A stretch of DNA of 64,000 nt from Massilia sp. TS11 (GTDB lineage Bacteria > Pseudomonadota > Gammaproteobacteria > Burkholderiales > Burkholderiaceae_D), in assembly GCF_022012445.1 (NCBI RefSeq), contig NZ_JAKLTS010000018.1, positions 1 to 64,000 on the forward strand, given 5' to 3'. Positions 56,438-64,000 of this stretch are shown here, piece by piece (position 1 is the stretch's first letter; each line of letters opens with the position of its first letter). Below the pieces are notes generated by a model. That model had not been told where the DNA came from. It did no database searches and was given only the letters and a program-made list of their open reading frames with translations. A program made the position numbers and the translations under genes.

Positions 56438-59272
56438 ATGTCGAAGAAAAAGACCCCGCCGCCCGCCCACGCCGCCGCCGAAGCCCCGCTGTCGGCCCAG
56501 CAGATCCTCGAATTTGCCTTCCGCAGCGCGGAGCAGGGCACGCTCAGCATCGTCGACCTGTTCAATGTCGCCGGCAAGCTGGGCGAAGCCGGCCAGAAGC
56601 AGATGGCGATCGAACTCTACCGCCGCTGGCTGGCCGCCACCGCCACCCCGGTCGCCTATGCGGCCCAGTTCAATCTCGGCGTGCTGCTGTCCGACACCGG
56701 CGACCTGACCGGGGCCGAGGGCTGCTACCGCGCCGCCGTCGCCCAGAACCCCGCCTTCTGCGAAGGCCTGCTGAACCTGGGCACCCTGCTCGAACGCATG
56801 GGCCGGCCCGAGGAAGCGCTCGAACAATGGCGCAAGGTGCTCGACGTCGCCAATCCCGAAGTGGCCACCGAGAAGGCCCACCACGTGCAGGGCCTGAACA
56901 ATCTGGGCCGCCTGCTCGAAATTCTCAAGCGCTACCCCGATGCCGAGGACATGCTCACGCGCAGCCTCGCCATCAATCCCGAGCAGACCAATGTGATGAC
57001 CCACTGGGTCCATCTGCGCCAGAAGCAGTGCAAGTGGCCCGTGTACAGCAGCAGCGCCAGCGGCATCGCCGAGGACAAGCTGCTCGATTCGACCTCGGCC
57101 CTGGCCATGCTGTCGGCCTCGGGCGACCCGGCCATGCAGCTGGCCGCCTCGCGCCGCTTCATCGAGGAGAAAGTCGTCAAGGACGTGGCGCGCCTGTCCG
57201 GGCCCGTGTCCTACGGCCACTCGCGCCTGCGCATCGGCTATCTGTCGGGCGACTTCTGCGCCCATGCGGTGTCGATCCTCACGGCCGAACTGTACGGCCT
57301 GCACGACCGCAATCGCGTCGAAGTGTATGGCTTCGACTGGAGCCGCGAAGACGGTTCCAGCCTGCGCCAGCGCGTGACGGCCGGCTTCGACCACCACATC
57401 CGCCTGCACAGCGTCAGCGACGAGGACGCCGCCAAGCTGATCCGTCAGCACGAGATCGACATCCTGGTCGACCTGCAGGGCCTGACCCACGGCGCGCGCC
57501 CGAACATCCTGATGTACCGCCCGGCGCCGGTGCAGATCACCTGGCTCGGCCTGCCCGGCCCCACGGCCCACCCCGAGATCGACTACGTGATCGCCGATCC
57601 GACCGTGCTGCCGCCCGAGCTCGAACCGTATTTCAGCGAGAAGCCGCTGCACATGCCGCGCTGCTTCCAGATCAACGACCGCCAGCGCCAGGTCGGCGCC
57701 ACCCCGACCCGCGCCGCGCTCAGCCTGCCCGAAGACGCCTTCGTCTACTGCGCCTTCAACAACAACTTCAAGATCAATCCGGAGATGTTCGAGACCTGGA
57801 TGCGGATCCTGAAGCGCGTGCCCGACAGCGTGCTGTGGCTGGTGTCCGACCACGAGACCGTGCGCACCAATCTGTGGCGCCAGGCCGAGCTGCACGGGGT
57901 CGCGCGCGAGCGCCTGATCTTCGCCGAGCGCGCGCTGCCGGCCGACTACCTGGCGCGCTACCGCGTGGCCGACCTGTTCCTCGACACCCGCCCGTTCGGC
58001 GGCGGCACCACCACCAGCGATGCGCTGTGGGCCGGTCTGCCGGTGCTGGCCTGCATGGGCCGCACCTTTGCCTCGCGCATGTCGGGCAGCCTGCTGAAAG
58101 CGGTCGGCCTGCCCGAGCTGATCACCGACAACGTCGCCGACTACGAAGAGAAGGCCGTCGCCATCGGCCAGGACCGCGCCAAGGCGGCCGCCTACAAGAC
58201 CCATCTGGCCGAAGTGCGCGACAGCTGCGCCCTGTTCGACAGCGAGCAGTTCGTGCGCGACCTCGAAGACGCCTACGAGCGCGTGGCCATCGGCGGCGCG
58301 CCCAAGCGCGAGAATGCGGCCGAGCGCAAGCCGCTGGCCCGGCCGGCCAGCACCAGCAAGCTGCCGCGCGTGTCGATCCTGATTCCGACCCACAACCGCC
58401 CCGAATACACCGAGCTGGCGCTCAAGAGCGCGCTGGCCCAGGGCTGGGAGAATCTCGAGGTCGTCATCTCCGACAACAGCGACAACGAGCAGACGGCCGA
58501 GCGCCTGGCGCCGCTGCTGAAGGCCAATCCGCACGTCACCTACCTGCGCCAGCACAACACCGGGCCGATGGACAATTTCAACAATTGCCTGGCCCATGCG
58601 AGCGGGGAGTTCATCAACTACCTGATGGACGACGACCTGTTCCATCCGGCCAAGATCGAGCGCATGATGGCGTATATGCTGGCGCGGCCCGATATCGGCC
58701 TGGTGACCTCCTTCCGCCAGCTGATCGACAAGGACGGCAATTTCATGGCGCCGATTCCCGGGACCGAGCGCCTGTTCCCGAACGAGACCATGATCACCGG
58801 CCAGTCGCTCGGCGACATGCTACTGACCAATGGCAGCAATATCATCGGCGAGCCGACCACGGCCCTGTTCCGCCGCGCCGCGATCGGCGAGAAGTTCGGC
58901 CTGTTCCTGGGCAAGCAGTATTCGGTGCTGTCCGACGTGGCCACCTGGCTGGCCGCGCTGACCGAGTACAACTGCGTGTACCTGCCCGAGGCGCTCAGCT
59001 ATTTCCGCATCCACGGCGGCCAGGACTCGGCGCGCGGCAATGTCATCCGCATCAACTCGAACATCGAATGGCTCGAGCTGCTGTGCGACGCCCACCAGCA
59101 TGGCAAGTACATCCGCAGCCGCGCCCAGGTGCACGACATGCTGACCAACAAGCTCGTGACCTGCATGTGGTTCATGTCGAGCATGCACGAAGAGCTGAAA
59201 AAAGGCGTGGCCAACGTCGACCGCCTGCAAGCCGTGATCAAGCAGGCGACCGACATCCTCTACCGTGCCTGA
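56438..59272 (+). CDS. TPR - GT41 (SPINDLY/OGT-like) - GT2 bifunctional glycosyltransferase, copy 2
   Basis: 944 residues, same architecture as its upstream neighbour. TPR-like helices cover about 20-220 (FNLGVLLSDTGDLTGAEGCYRAAV). The GT41 core has YGHSRLRIGYLSGDFCAH (about 259), FNNNFKI (about 440) and FGGGTTTSDALWAGLPVL (about 520). The GT2 domain starts near 643 (RVSILIPTHNRPEY; ISDNSDNE; LMDDDLF near 731). It starts 42 bp after copy 1 and is surely co-transcribed. The two copies have diverged clearly, so they may recognise different donors or acceptors. Confidence 0.82.
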   Translation: MSKKKTPPPAHAAAEAPLSAQQILEFAFRSAEQGTLSIVDLFNVAGKLGEAGQKQMAIELYRRWLAATATPVAYAAQFNLGVLLSDTGDLTGAEGCYRAAVAQNPAFCEGLLNLGTLLERMGRPEEALEQWRKVLDVANPEVATEKAHHVQGLNNLGRLLEILKRYPDAEDMLTRSLAINPEQTNVMTHWVHLRQKQCKWPVYSSSASGIAEDKLLDSTSALAMLSASGDPAMQLAASRRFIEEKVVKDVARLSGPVSYGHSRLRIGYLSGDFCAHAVSILTAELYGLHDRNRVEVYGFDWSREDGSSLRQRVTAGFDHHIRLHSVSDEDAAKLIRQHEIDILVDLQGLTHGARPNILMYRPAPVQITWLGLPGPTAHPEIDYVIADPTVLPPELEPYFSEKPLHMPRCFQINDRQRQVGATPTRAALSLPEDAFVYCAFNNNFKINPEMFETWMRILKRVPDSVLWLVSDHETVRTNLWRQAELHGVARERLIFAERALPADYLARYRVADLFLDTRPFGGGTTTSDALWAGLPVLACMGRTFASRMSGSLLKAVGLPELITDNVADYEEKAVAIGQDRAKAAAYKTHLAEVRDSCALFDSEQFVRDLEDAYERVAIGGAPKRENAAERKPLARPASTSKLPRVSILIPTHNRPEYTELALKSALAQGWENLEVVISDNSDNEQTAERLAPLLKANPHVTYLRQHNTGPMDNFNNCLAHASGEFINYLMDDDLFHPAKIERMMAYMLARPDIGLVTSFRQLIDKDGNFMAPIPGTERLFPNETMITGQSLGDMLLTNGSNIIGEPTTALFRRAAIGEKFGLFLGKQYSVLSDVATWLAALTEYNCVYLPEALSYFRIHGGQDSARGNVIRINSNIEWLELLCDAHQHGKYIRSRAQVHDMLTNKLVTCMWFMSSMHEELKKGVANVDRLQAVIKQATDILYRA

Positions 59273-59281
59273 TAGAAAAAT

Positions 59282-59388
59282 GGGGTCTGACCCCATTTTT
59301 CCGGCGGCCGCAATCAGCAGTGTCGGGCATTAAAAAAAAACGGGGTCAGACCCTGATTTATCTGGCGGGAAAATCGGGGTCTGACCCC
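59282..59388. repeat. GGGGTCAGACCCC palindrome locus D
   Basis: Three copies: 59282-59294, 59342-59354 (imperfect, GGGGTCAGACCCT) and 59376-59388. The last one lies inside the 3' end of the racemase gene and is translated. The block separates the GT41-GT2 pair from the convergent racemase gene. Confidence 0.82.
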
Positions 59389-60092
59389 GATTTTTCTTTT
59401 TGCCATGTGGCGATCAGGGCGCGCGCCAGCGCGTCGGCCGGGTCGATGCTGTGCGCGAGATGGGGGGAGGCGATCGCGCTCAGCGCGGGCGGGACTTCGG
59501 TGCAGGCCAGGATCAGGCGCTCGGCGCCGCGCGCCTGCAGATGATCGGCCACCTGGGCCAGCAGGGCGCCGCCCTCGGCCAGGGCGTGGCGCTTGACGGC
59601 GTAGCAGCCGGGCGTGAAGGCGGTGCGCGTGATCTCGGGCGCCGGCACCAGGCAATCCAGGCCGCGCGCGGCCAGGCGCTGCTGGTAGATGCCGGCCGCC
59701 AGCGTGGCCTCGGTCGCGATCAGGCCGACCCTCGCCCCGGGCGCCAGCGCCAGCGCGTCCACGGTGATGTCGGCAATGTGCAGAATCGGTGCGGCGCTCG
59801 CCGCCGCCAGCGCCGCATACCAGTAGTGCGCCGTGTTGCAGGGAATGACGATGCGGCAGGCCCCGGCCTGGTTGAGCGCGGCCACGCCGGCCAGCAGGGC
59901 CGGCAGCGGATCGGCCCCGTGCCCGGCCAGATAGTGCTGGCGGTCGGGCACCTGCGGCACATTCCAGACCACGGTCGGCACATGGTCCTGGTCGCGCGCG
60001 GCCGGGGTCAGGGCGACCAGCTTGTGCAGGAAATCGACGGTCGCCAGCGGCCCCATGCCGCCAAGCACGCCGACCAGACCCGGCTGCTTCAT
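59358..60092 (-). CDS. aspartate/glutamate racemase family protein
   Basis: 244 residues. The two catalytic cysteines are in IPCNTAHYW and LACTEVPPAL; the N-terminus LVGVLGGMGPLATVDF is typical of the aspartate racemase type. The last dozen residues (KEKSGSDPDFPAR) are encoded by a GGGGTCAGACCCC repeat unit, so the native C-terminus has been replaced or extended. ATGA overlap with the D-cysteine desulfhydrase gene upstream (60089-60092). Confidence 0.85.
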   Translation of the reverse strand: MKQPGLVGVLGGMGPLATVDFLHKLVALTPAARDQDHVPTVVWNVPQVPDRQHYLAGHGADPLPALLAGVAALNQAGACRIVIPCNTAHYWYAALAAASAAPILHIADITVDALALAPGARVGLIATEATLAAGIYQQRLAARGLDCLVPAPEITRTAFTPGCYAVKRHALAEGGALLAQVADHLQARGAERLILACTEVPPALSAIASPHLAHSIDPADALARALIATWQKEKSGSDPDFPAR

Positions 60093-61105
60093 CGCAGGCC
60101 GCCGTCCGGCTGCAGCACCTCGCGGTAGCCGAACAGGCCGACCGCCCCGCCCGTGTGGACGAACACGATGTTCTGGCCGGCCCGGTAGTGGCCCTGGCGG
60201 ATCAGGTCGAGCAGGCCGGCAAAGCCCTTGGCGCTGTAGACCGGATCGAGCAGGATGCCCTCGGTCCGGGCCAGCAGGCCGATGGTGGCGTTCGAGGCCT
60301 CGGTCGTGATGCCGTAGCCGGCGCCGACATACTCGGCATTGACCTGCACGGCCTCGGGCCGCAGCGCGCCCGGCAGTTCGAGCAGCTGCCAGGTCTGCTG
60401 CGCCAGGCGGGTGACGTTCTCGATCTGCCTGGCCTGCGGCTGGCGCACGCTCACGCCCAGTACGGGAATGCCGCTGTTGGCCATCTCCATGCCGACCACC
60501 AGCCCGGCCTGGGTGCCGGTGCTGCCGGTCGCGTGCACGACGGCGTCGACCACCAGACCCTGCTCGGTACTCTGGGCGATGATCTCCTGGGCCGCCACCA
60601 CATAGCCGAGCGCGCCAATCGGATTCGAGCCGCCGCCCGGAATCAGATAGGGCCGTTCGCCGGCCGCGCGCAGGCGCTCGCCGACGGGGATCAGCTCGGC
60701 ATTCATGTCGATCCCGCCCGGCCGCGTTTCGATGCTCGCGCCCATGATCTGGTCGAGCAGCACATTGCCGTTGCGGTAGTACTCGGGCGCGCCGTCGCTG
60801 ACGCGCTCTTCCAGCAGCACCGTGCAGCGCAGGCCCAGCTTGTTGGCCGCGGCAATCGTCTGGCGCACGTGGTTCGACTGGGTCGCGCCCTGGGTCACGA
60901 TGTGGGTGGCGCCCTGGGCCAGCGCCTCGCCCATGAGGAATTCGAGCTTGCGCGTCTTGTTGCCACCGAGCGCAAGGCCGGTGTTGTCATCGCGCTTGAT
61001 GTAGAGATTCGGACCGCCGAGCAGCTTGCTCAGATTGGGCAGGGGCTCGAGCGGGGTGGGCGCCTGGGTCAGGCGCACGCGGGGGAAACGGGCGAGGGTG
61101 CTCAT
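60089..61105 (-). CDS. dcyD: D-cysteine desulfhydrase / ACC deaminase family PLP enzyme
   Basis: 338 residues. The PLP lysine is in GLALGGNKTRKLEFLMGEAL, followed by TQGATQSNHVRQTIAAANKLG and the phosphate-binding HATGSTGTQAG. It degrades D-cysteine to pyruvate, H2S and ammonia; a related role on 1-aminocyclopropane-1-carboxylate or beta-chloro-D-alanine is possible. With the coupled amino-acid racemase it suggests handling of D-amino acids. GGAG lies before the ATG. Confidence 0.87.
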   Translation of the reverse strand: MSTLARFPRVRLTQAPTPLEPLPNLSKLLGGPNLYIKRDDNTGLALGGNKTRKLEFLMGEALAQGATHIVTQGATQSNHVRQTIAAANKLGLRCTVLLEERVSDGAPEYYRNGNVLLDQIMGASIETRPGGIDMNAELIPVGERLRAAGERPYLIPGGGSNPIGALGYVVAAQEIIAQSTEQGLVVDAVVHATGSTGTQAGLVVGMEMANSGIPVLGVSVRQPQARQIENVTRLAQQTWQLLELPGALRPEAVQVNAEYVGAGYGITTEASNATIGLLARTEGILLDPVYSAKGFAGLLDLIRQGHYRAGQNIVFVHTGGAVGLFGYREVLQPDGGLR

Positions 61106-61159
61106 GCAGGGGTGTCTCCAGGGTTGTGTTCTCCCTGGAATGATACCCCTGCGCGCGCT

Positions 61160-62503
61160 TTACGGTTCGCGGATCGACTCGTCCATGGCCTTGGTGAGCG
61201 GCCACAGCAGATAGGACATGACGGAGCGGGTGCCGACCTTGATTTCGGCCGTCACCGTCATGCCGGGCAGCAGACGCGCATGCTCGCCCATGCTCTTCAG
61301 CTTCGGCGTGCCATACGCGATCCGGCTCAGATAGTAGGAGTCGGACACGGCCCCGGGCGTGGCCTGCTCGCGCCGGAAGCTGTCTTCGCTGATGGTGCGC
61401 ACCTTGCCGTCGACGATGCCATGCTTCTGGAAGGGGAAGGCGTCGATCTTGATGTGGGTGAGCGCGCCCTTCTTCACATAGCCGACGTCGGCCGCGTCGA
61501 TCTGCACTTCGGCTTCCAGCTGGCCGTTCAGCGGCACGATCGTGAACATCGGCTCGGCCTCTTTCACCACCGAGCCCGGCGTCAGCTTGGACAGCTCCAG
61601 GATCACGCCATCGATCGGCGAGGTCAGATTCACCAGGCGGTGGCGCTTGTCGGCCTTGGCCAGCTGCTCGGCCACACTGTCGCGTTCGCGCGTGACGTTC
61701 AGCAGGTCTTCCATGGCCTTCTGGCGCCAGCCCTTGTCGAAGGCGGTCTTCTCGGCCTGGGCGGCGGCCAGATCGCGCTTGATCTCGGCTTCCTTGTTGA
61801 TCGACAGCTGCAGATCGCGCTCGACTTCGAGGCGCTTGTCCTGGGCTTCGAGCAGATGCAGGCGGGCGCCGTAGTTCTGGTTGACCAGCTTTTCCTGCAT
61901 CGCCTCGATTTCGCGCAGCGACTTCACGCGCGCGCCCAGGGTCTGGACGTCGCGCTTATTGGTCTCGAGCGAAGCCTGCAGCTTGGCGATGGTCTCGCTC
62001 AGGCGCTGCGACTGGGCCTGGAAATTGGCCTGGCGCTCGGTCGAGAGCTGGGCCTGCAGACGGGCGTCGGCATCGGTATGCTTGCCGCCCGCCGTTTTGC
62101 CGGCCAGCTCGGATTCGAGCCCGGCCGCCTGGGTTTCCAGGCTCTTCAGGCGCGAGCGCAGCTGGGCCTCGTCGGCCTGGGTAAAGGTCGGGTCGAGCGT
62201 GGCCAGGCGTTCGCCCTTCTTCACCACCTGGCCGACGCGCACGTCGATGCTCTGGATGATCGAGGTTTCGAGCGGCTGCACGACCGTGTTCGGCAGCGGA
62301 TTCACCAGGCGTCCGCGCCCGGTCACGATCAGGTCGACCTGGGAAAAGCTGGCCCACAGCACGAACAGCACCAGGGCCGCCAGCAGCAGCTTGAGGGTCA
62401 GGCGCGTGACGGGCGGCAGCGGCCGGCGTTCGATCTCGTCCGCGTCCGGGAGGAAGTCGACGACCAGGTGGTCCTTCACAGGTGGCTTGTCTGTTGGTTC
62501 CAT
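61160..62503 (-). CDS. HlyD-type membrane fusion protein of a type I secretion system
   Basis: 447 residues. A cytoplasmic N-terminus and one membrane segment (about 30-55; LKLLLAALVLFVLWASFSQ) are followed by a biotinyl-lipoyl half (GRLVNPLPNTVVQPLETSIIQSIDVRVGQVVKKGE). A long coiled-coil hairpin (about 100-290) and the second lipoyl/beta-barrel part (SPIDGVILEL; GMTVTAEIKVGTRSVMSYLLWPL) complete it. It links the inner-membrane ATPase to a TolC-like outer channel, which is not in this window. It overlaps the ATPase gene by 28 bp. Confidence 0.92.
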   Translation of the reverse strand: MEPTDKPPVKDHLVVDFLPDADEIERRPLPPVTRLTLKLLLAALVLFVLWASFSQVDLIVTGRGRLVNPLPNTVVQPLETSIIQSIDVRVGQVVKKGERLATLDPTFTQADEAQLRSRLKSLETQAAGLESELAGKTAGGKHTDADARLQAQLSTERQANFQAQSQRLSETIAKLQASLETNKRDVQTLGARVKSLREIEAMQEKLVNQNYGARLHLLEAQDKRLEVERDLQLSINKEAEIKRDLAAAQAEKTAFDKGWRQKAMEDLLNVTRERDSVAEQLAKADKRHRLVNLTSPIDGVILELSKLTPGSVVKEAEPMFTIVPLNGQLEAEVQIDAADVGYVKKGALTHIKIDAFPFQKHGIVDGKVRTISEDSFRREQATPGAVSDSYYLSRIAYGTPKLKSMGEHARLLPGMTVTAEIKVGTRSVMSYLLWPLTKAMDESIREP

Positions 62504-64000
62504 AGATGTTGGTAGGTTTCGCAGCGGGACAGCAGTTCTTCGTGGCGGCCGGCATCCATCAGGCGTCCGTGCTGCATGACGAGGATGGCATCGGCATTGA
62601 CCAGGGTCGACAGGCGGTGCGAGATCATGATCACCGTCTTGCCCACCGCGATCTTGGACAGGTTGTTAATGAAGATGGCTTCGCTCTCGGGATCGAGTGC
62701 CGAAGCCGCTTCATCGAGAATCAGCACGCGCGGCTTGGCCAGCAGCGAGCGGGCGATCGACAGGCGCTGCTTCTGGCCGCCCGAGAGGTTCGAGGCGTTT
62801 TCTTCGAGCACGGTGTCATAGCCCTGCGGCAGACGCTCGATGAATTCGTCGGCGCCGGCGGCCTGGCAGGCGGCCACCACTTCCTCGAAGGTGGCGTCGG
62901 GCTTGGTCTGGGTGATGTTTTCCTTGACCGTGCCGCGGAACAGGAAGTTCTCCTGCAGCACCACGCCGACCTGGCGGCGCAGGTGGGCCAGTTCGATCTC
63001 GCGCGCATCGATGCCGTCGAAGCGGATCACGCCTTCCTGCACGCTGTACAGGCCCTGGATCAGCTTGGTGAGCGTGGTCTTGCCCGAACCGGAACGGCCG
63101 ACGATGCCGACCAGCGAGCCGGCCTTGATCGTCAGGCTGGCCTTGTTCAGGGCCAGATTGGCCGCGCCCGGATAGCGGAAGGTCACGTCGTCGAAGCGGA
63201 TCTCGCCCTGCAGCGTGGGGCGCAGGCCGCCGGCGCCGAGGCGGCCTTCGGGCGCGCGGTTCATCACCTCGCCCAGCATGCGCACCGACAGCGCGGTCTC
63301 CTGGTATTCATTGACCAGGCCGACGATGGCGATCAGGGGCTGCACGACGCGGCCGGAAATCATCTGGAAGGCGATCAGGGCGCCGACCGTCAGGGTGTTG
63401 TCGAACACATCGCCGGCGCCGATCACGATGATCACCACCGGCAGCAGCTTGCCGAGGAAGTCGGTGACGGCATTGCCGGCGATCGAAATCTGGCCGACCC
63501 GGAAGTGCATGGTGATGGCCTGGGCCGAACGCTGGTCCCATTCGCGCCGCTTGCTTGGCTCGATGGCCAGGGCCTTCACCGTGCGCATGCCGTGCACGGC
63601 CTCGACCAGCATCGACTGGCGCGCGCCCTCGGCGGTGTAGAGCGCGTTCAGGCGACGCTGGAAGGTCGGCACCATGGCCCCGACCACGCAGGCGATCAGG
63701 CCGGCGAACAGCAGCACCACCAGCGCCAGCTTGAACGAATACGAGAACAGGATCGGCAGGAACACGGCCAGGGCGATCAGGTCCAGGCCGGTGGAGAACA
63801 GGCGCCCGGTCAGGAAGCTGCGGATGCGCTCGAGCTGCTGCATATGGCGCGTGATCACGCCGGCCGTGGTGGTCTCGAAGAAGTCGATCGGCAGCGACAG
63901 CAGGTGGCTGAAGGTGCGCCGCGTCAGGTGCATGTCGATCTTGTTGGTCGCCGCCAGGGTCAGCATCTGGCGCATGAAGCCGAAGGCGGCGTCGAAGGCC
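62476..64000 (-). CDS. type I secretion ABC transporter permease/ATPase (cut by window end)
   Basis: Partial: the 5' end lies beyond the window. Visible are most of the membrane domain (FFETTTAGVITRHMQQLERIRSFLTGRLF and later segments) and the full nucleotide-binding domain, with Walker A GRSGSGKTT, signature NLSGGQKQRLSIARSL and Walker B VLILDEAASALD. This is the HlyB/LssB type; whether a C39 or C39-like domain is present cannot be seen. It probably exports the giant octad protein encoded at 38.4 kb, an inference from its C-terminal domain and shared neighbourhood. Confidence 0.92.
   Translation of the reverse strand, partial: AFDAAFGFMRQMLTLAATNKIDMHLTRRTFSHLLSLPIDFFETTTAGVITRHMQQLERIRSFLTGRLFSTGLDLIALAVFLPILFSYSFKLALVVLLFAGLIACVVGAMVPTFQRRLNALYTAEGARQSMLVEAVHGMRTVKALAIEPSKRREWDQRSAQAITMHFRVGQISIAGNAVTDFLGKLLPVVIIVIGAGDVFDNTLTVGALIAFQMISGRVVQPLIAIVGLVNEYQETALSVRMLGEVMNRAPEGRLGAGGLRPTLQGEIRFDDVTFRYPGAANLALNKASLTIKAGSLVGIVGRSGSGKTTLTKLIQGLYSVQEGVIRFDGIDAREIELAHLRRQVGVVLQENFLFRGTVKENITQTKPDATFEEVVAACQAAGADEFIERLPQGYDTVLEENASNLSGGQKQRLSIARSLLAKPRVLILDEAASALDPESEAIFINNLSKIAVGKTVIMISHRLSTLVNADAILVMQHGRLMDAGRHEELLSRCETYQHLWNQQTSHL

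Noticed and set aside
56827-59544. 905-codon second plus-strand frame overlapping the GT41-GT2 gene
   Set aside because: Arg/Ala/Pro-rich shadow of the real frame, which has clear GT41 and GT2 motifs.

Overview
The window looks like chromosome from a high-GC betaproteobacterium of the Oxalobacteraceae (Massilia/Telluria/Duganella type). The evidence is the rpmH-rnpA-yidD-yidC-mnmE block diverging from dnaA-dnaN-gyrB, the strong GC bias at third codon positions, and the style of the surrounding genes. The genus is inferred from gene content, not from a search.

Layout. 0-8.5 kb: a radical SAM protein, a four-gene MCE/Mla-type lipid transport operon, a VanZ protein, a ferredoxin-like protein, an alpha/beta hydrolase and a D,D-carboxypeptidase. 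8.6-19 kb: a degenerate EAL-HDOD signalling protein, a CDP-alcohol phosphatidyltransferase, CAP and Hpt proteins, a secreted S9 peptidase, a Sel1-repeat protein, a secreted hydrolase and a secreted GH13 amylase. 18.96-20.79 kb: a lower-GC remnant of a genomic island in the 3' end of mnmE, bounded by imperfect 18-bp direct repeats. It holds a decayed tyrosine integrase, a GH24 lysozyme gene overlapping a gene for an exported partner, and a 51-codon ORF. 20.8-30 kb: the replication-origin neighbourhood. 30-38 kb: an AraC regulator, a UGT-type glycosyltransferase, an LpxR-like lipid A deacylase, a small lipoprotein, an aldo/keto reductase, a solitary transposase-domain protein, an M28 peptidase, a VOC protein and a NudC-type Nudix hydrolase.

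38.4-64 kb appears to be one surface-glycoprotein locus. It starts with a 2915-residue protein made of about 331 octapeptide repeats (consensus L-x-T/S-x-Q-[VIL]-x-A) followed by a calcium-loop C-terminal domain of the type seen in type I secreted proteins. Next come rfbF-rfbG-rfbH for a CDP-3,6-dideoxy-4-ketohexose, then convergently a split transketolase pair with a sugar epimerase/reductase, which suggests a branched sugar. Two tandem paralogues follow, each fusing TPR, GT41 (SPINDLY/O-GlcNAc transferase-like) and GT2 modules. After two amino-acid enzymes the window ends in a type I secretion adaptor and ATPase, the latter cut by the window edge. My main hypothesis is that the GT41-GT2 enzymes glycosylate the Ser/Thr-rich octads in the cytoplasm and that the type I system exports the product.

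A family of GGGGTCAGACCCC-centred palindromes sits at gene 3' ends at four loci. A related 123-bp near-perfect hairpin element follows the giant gene.
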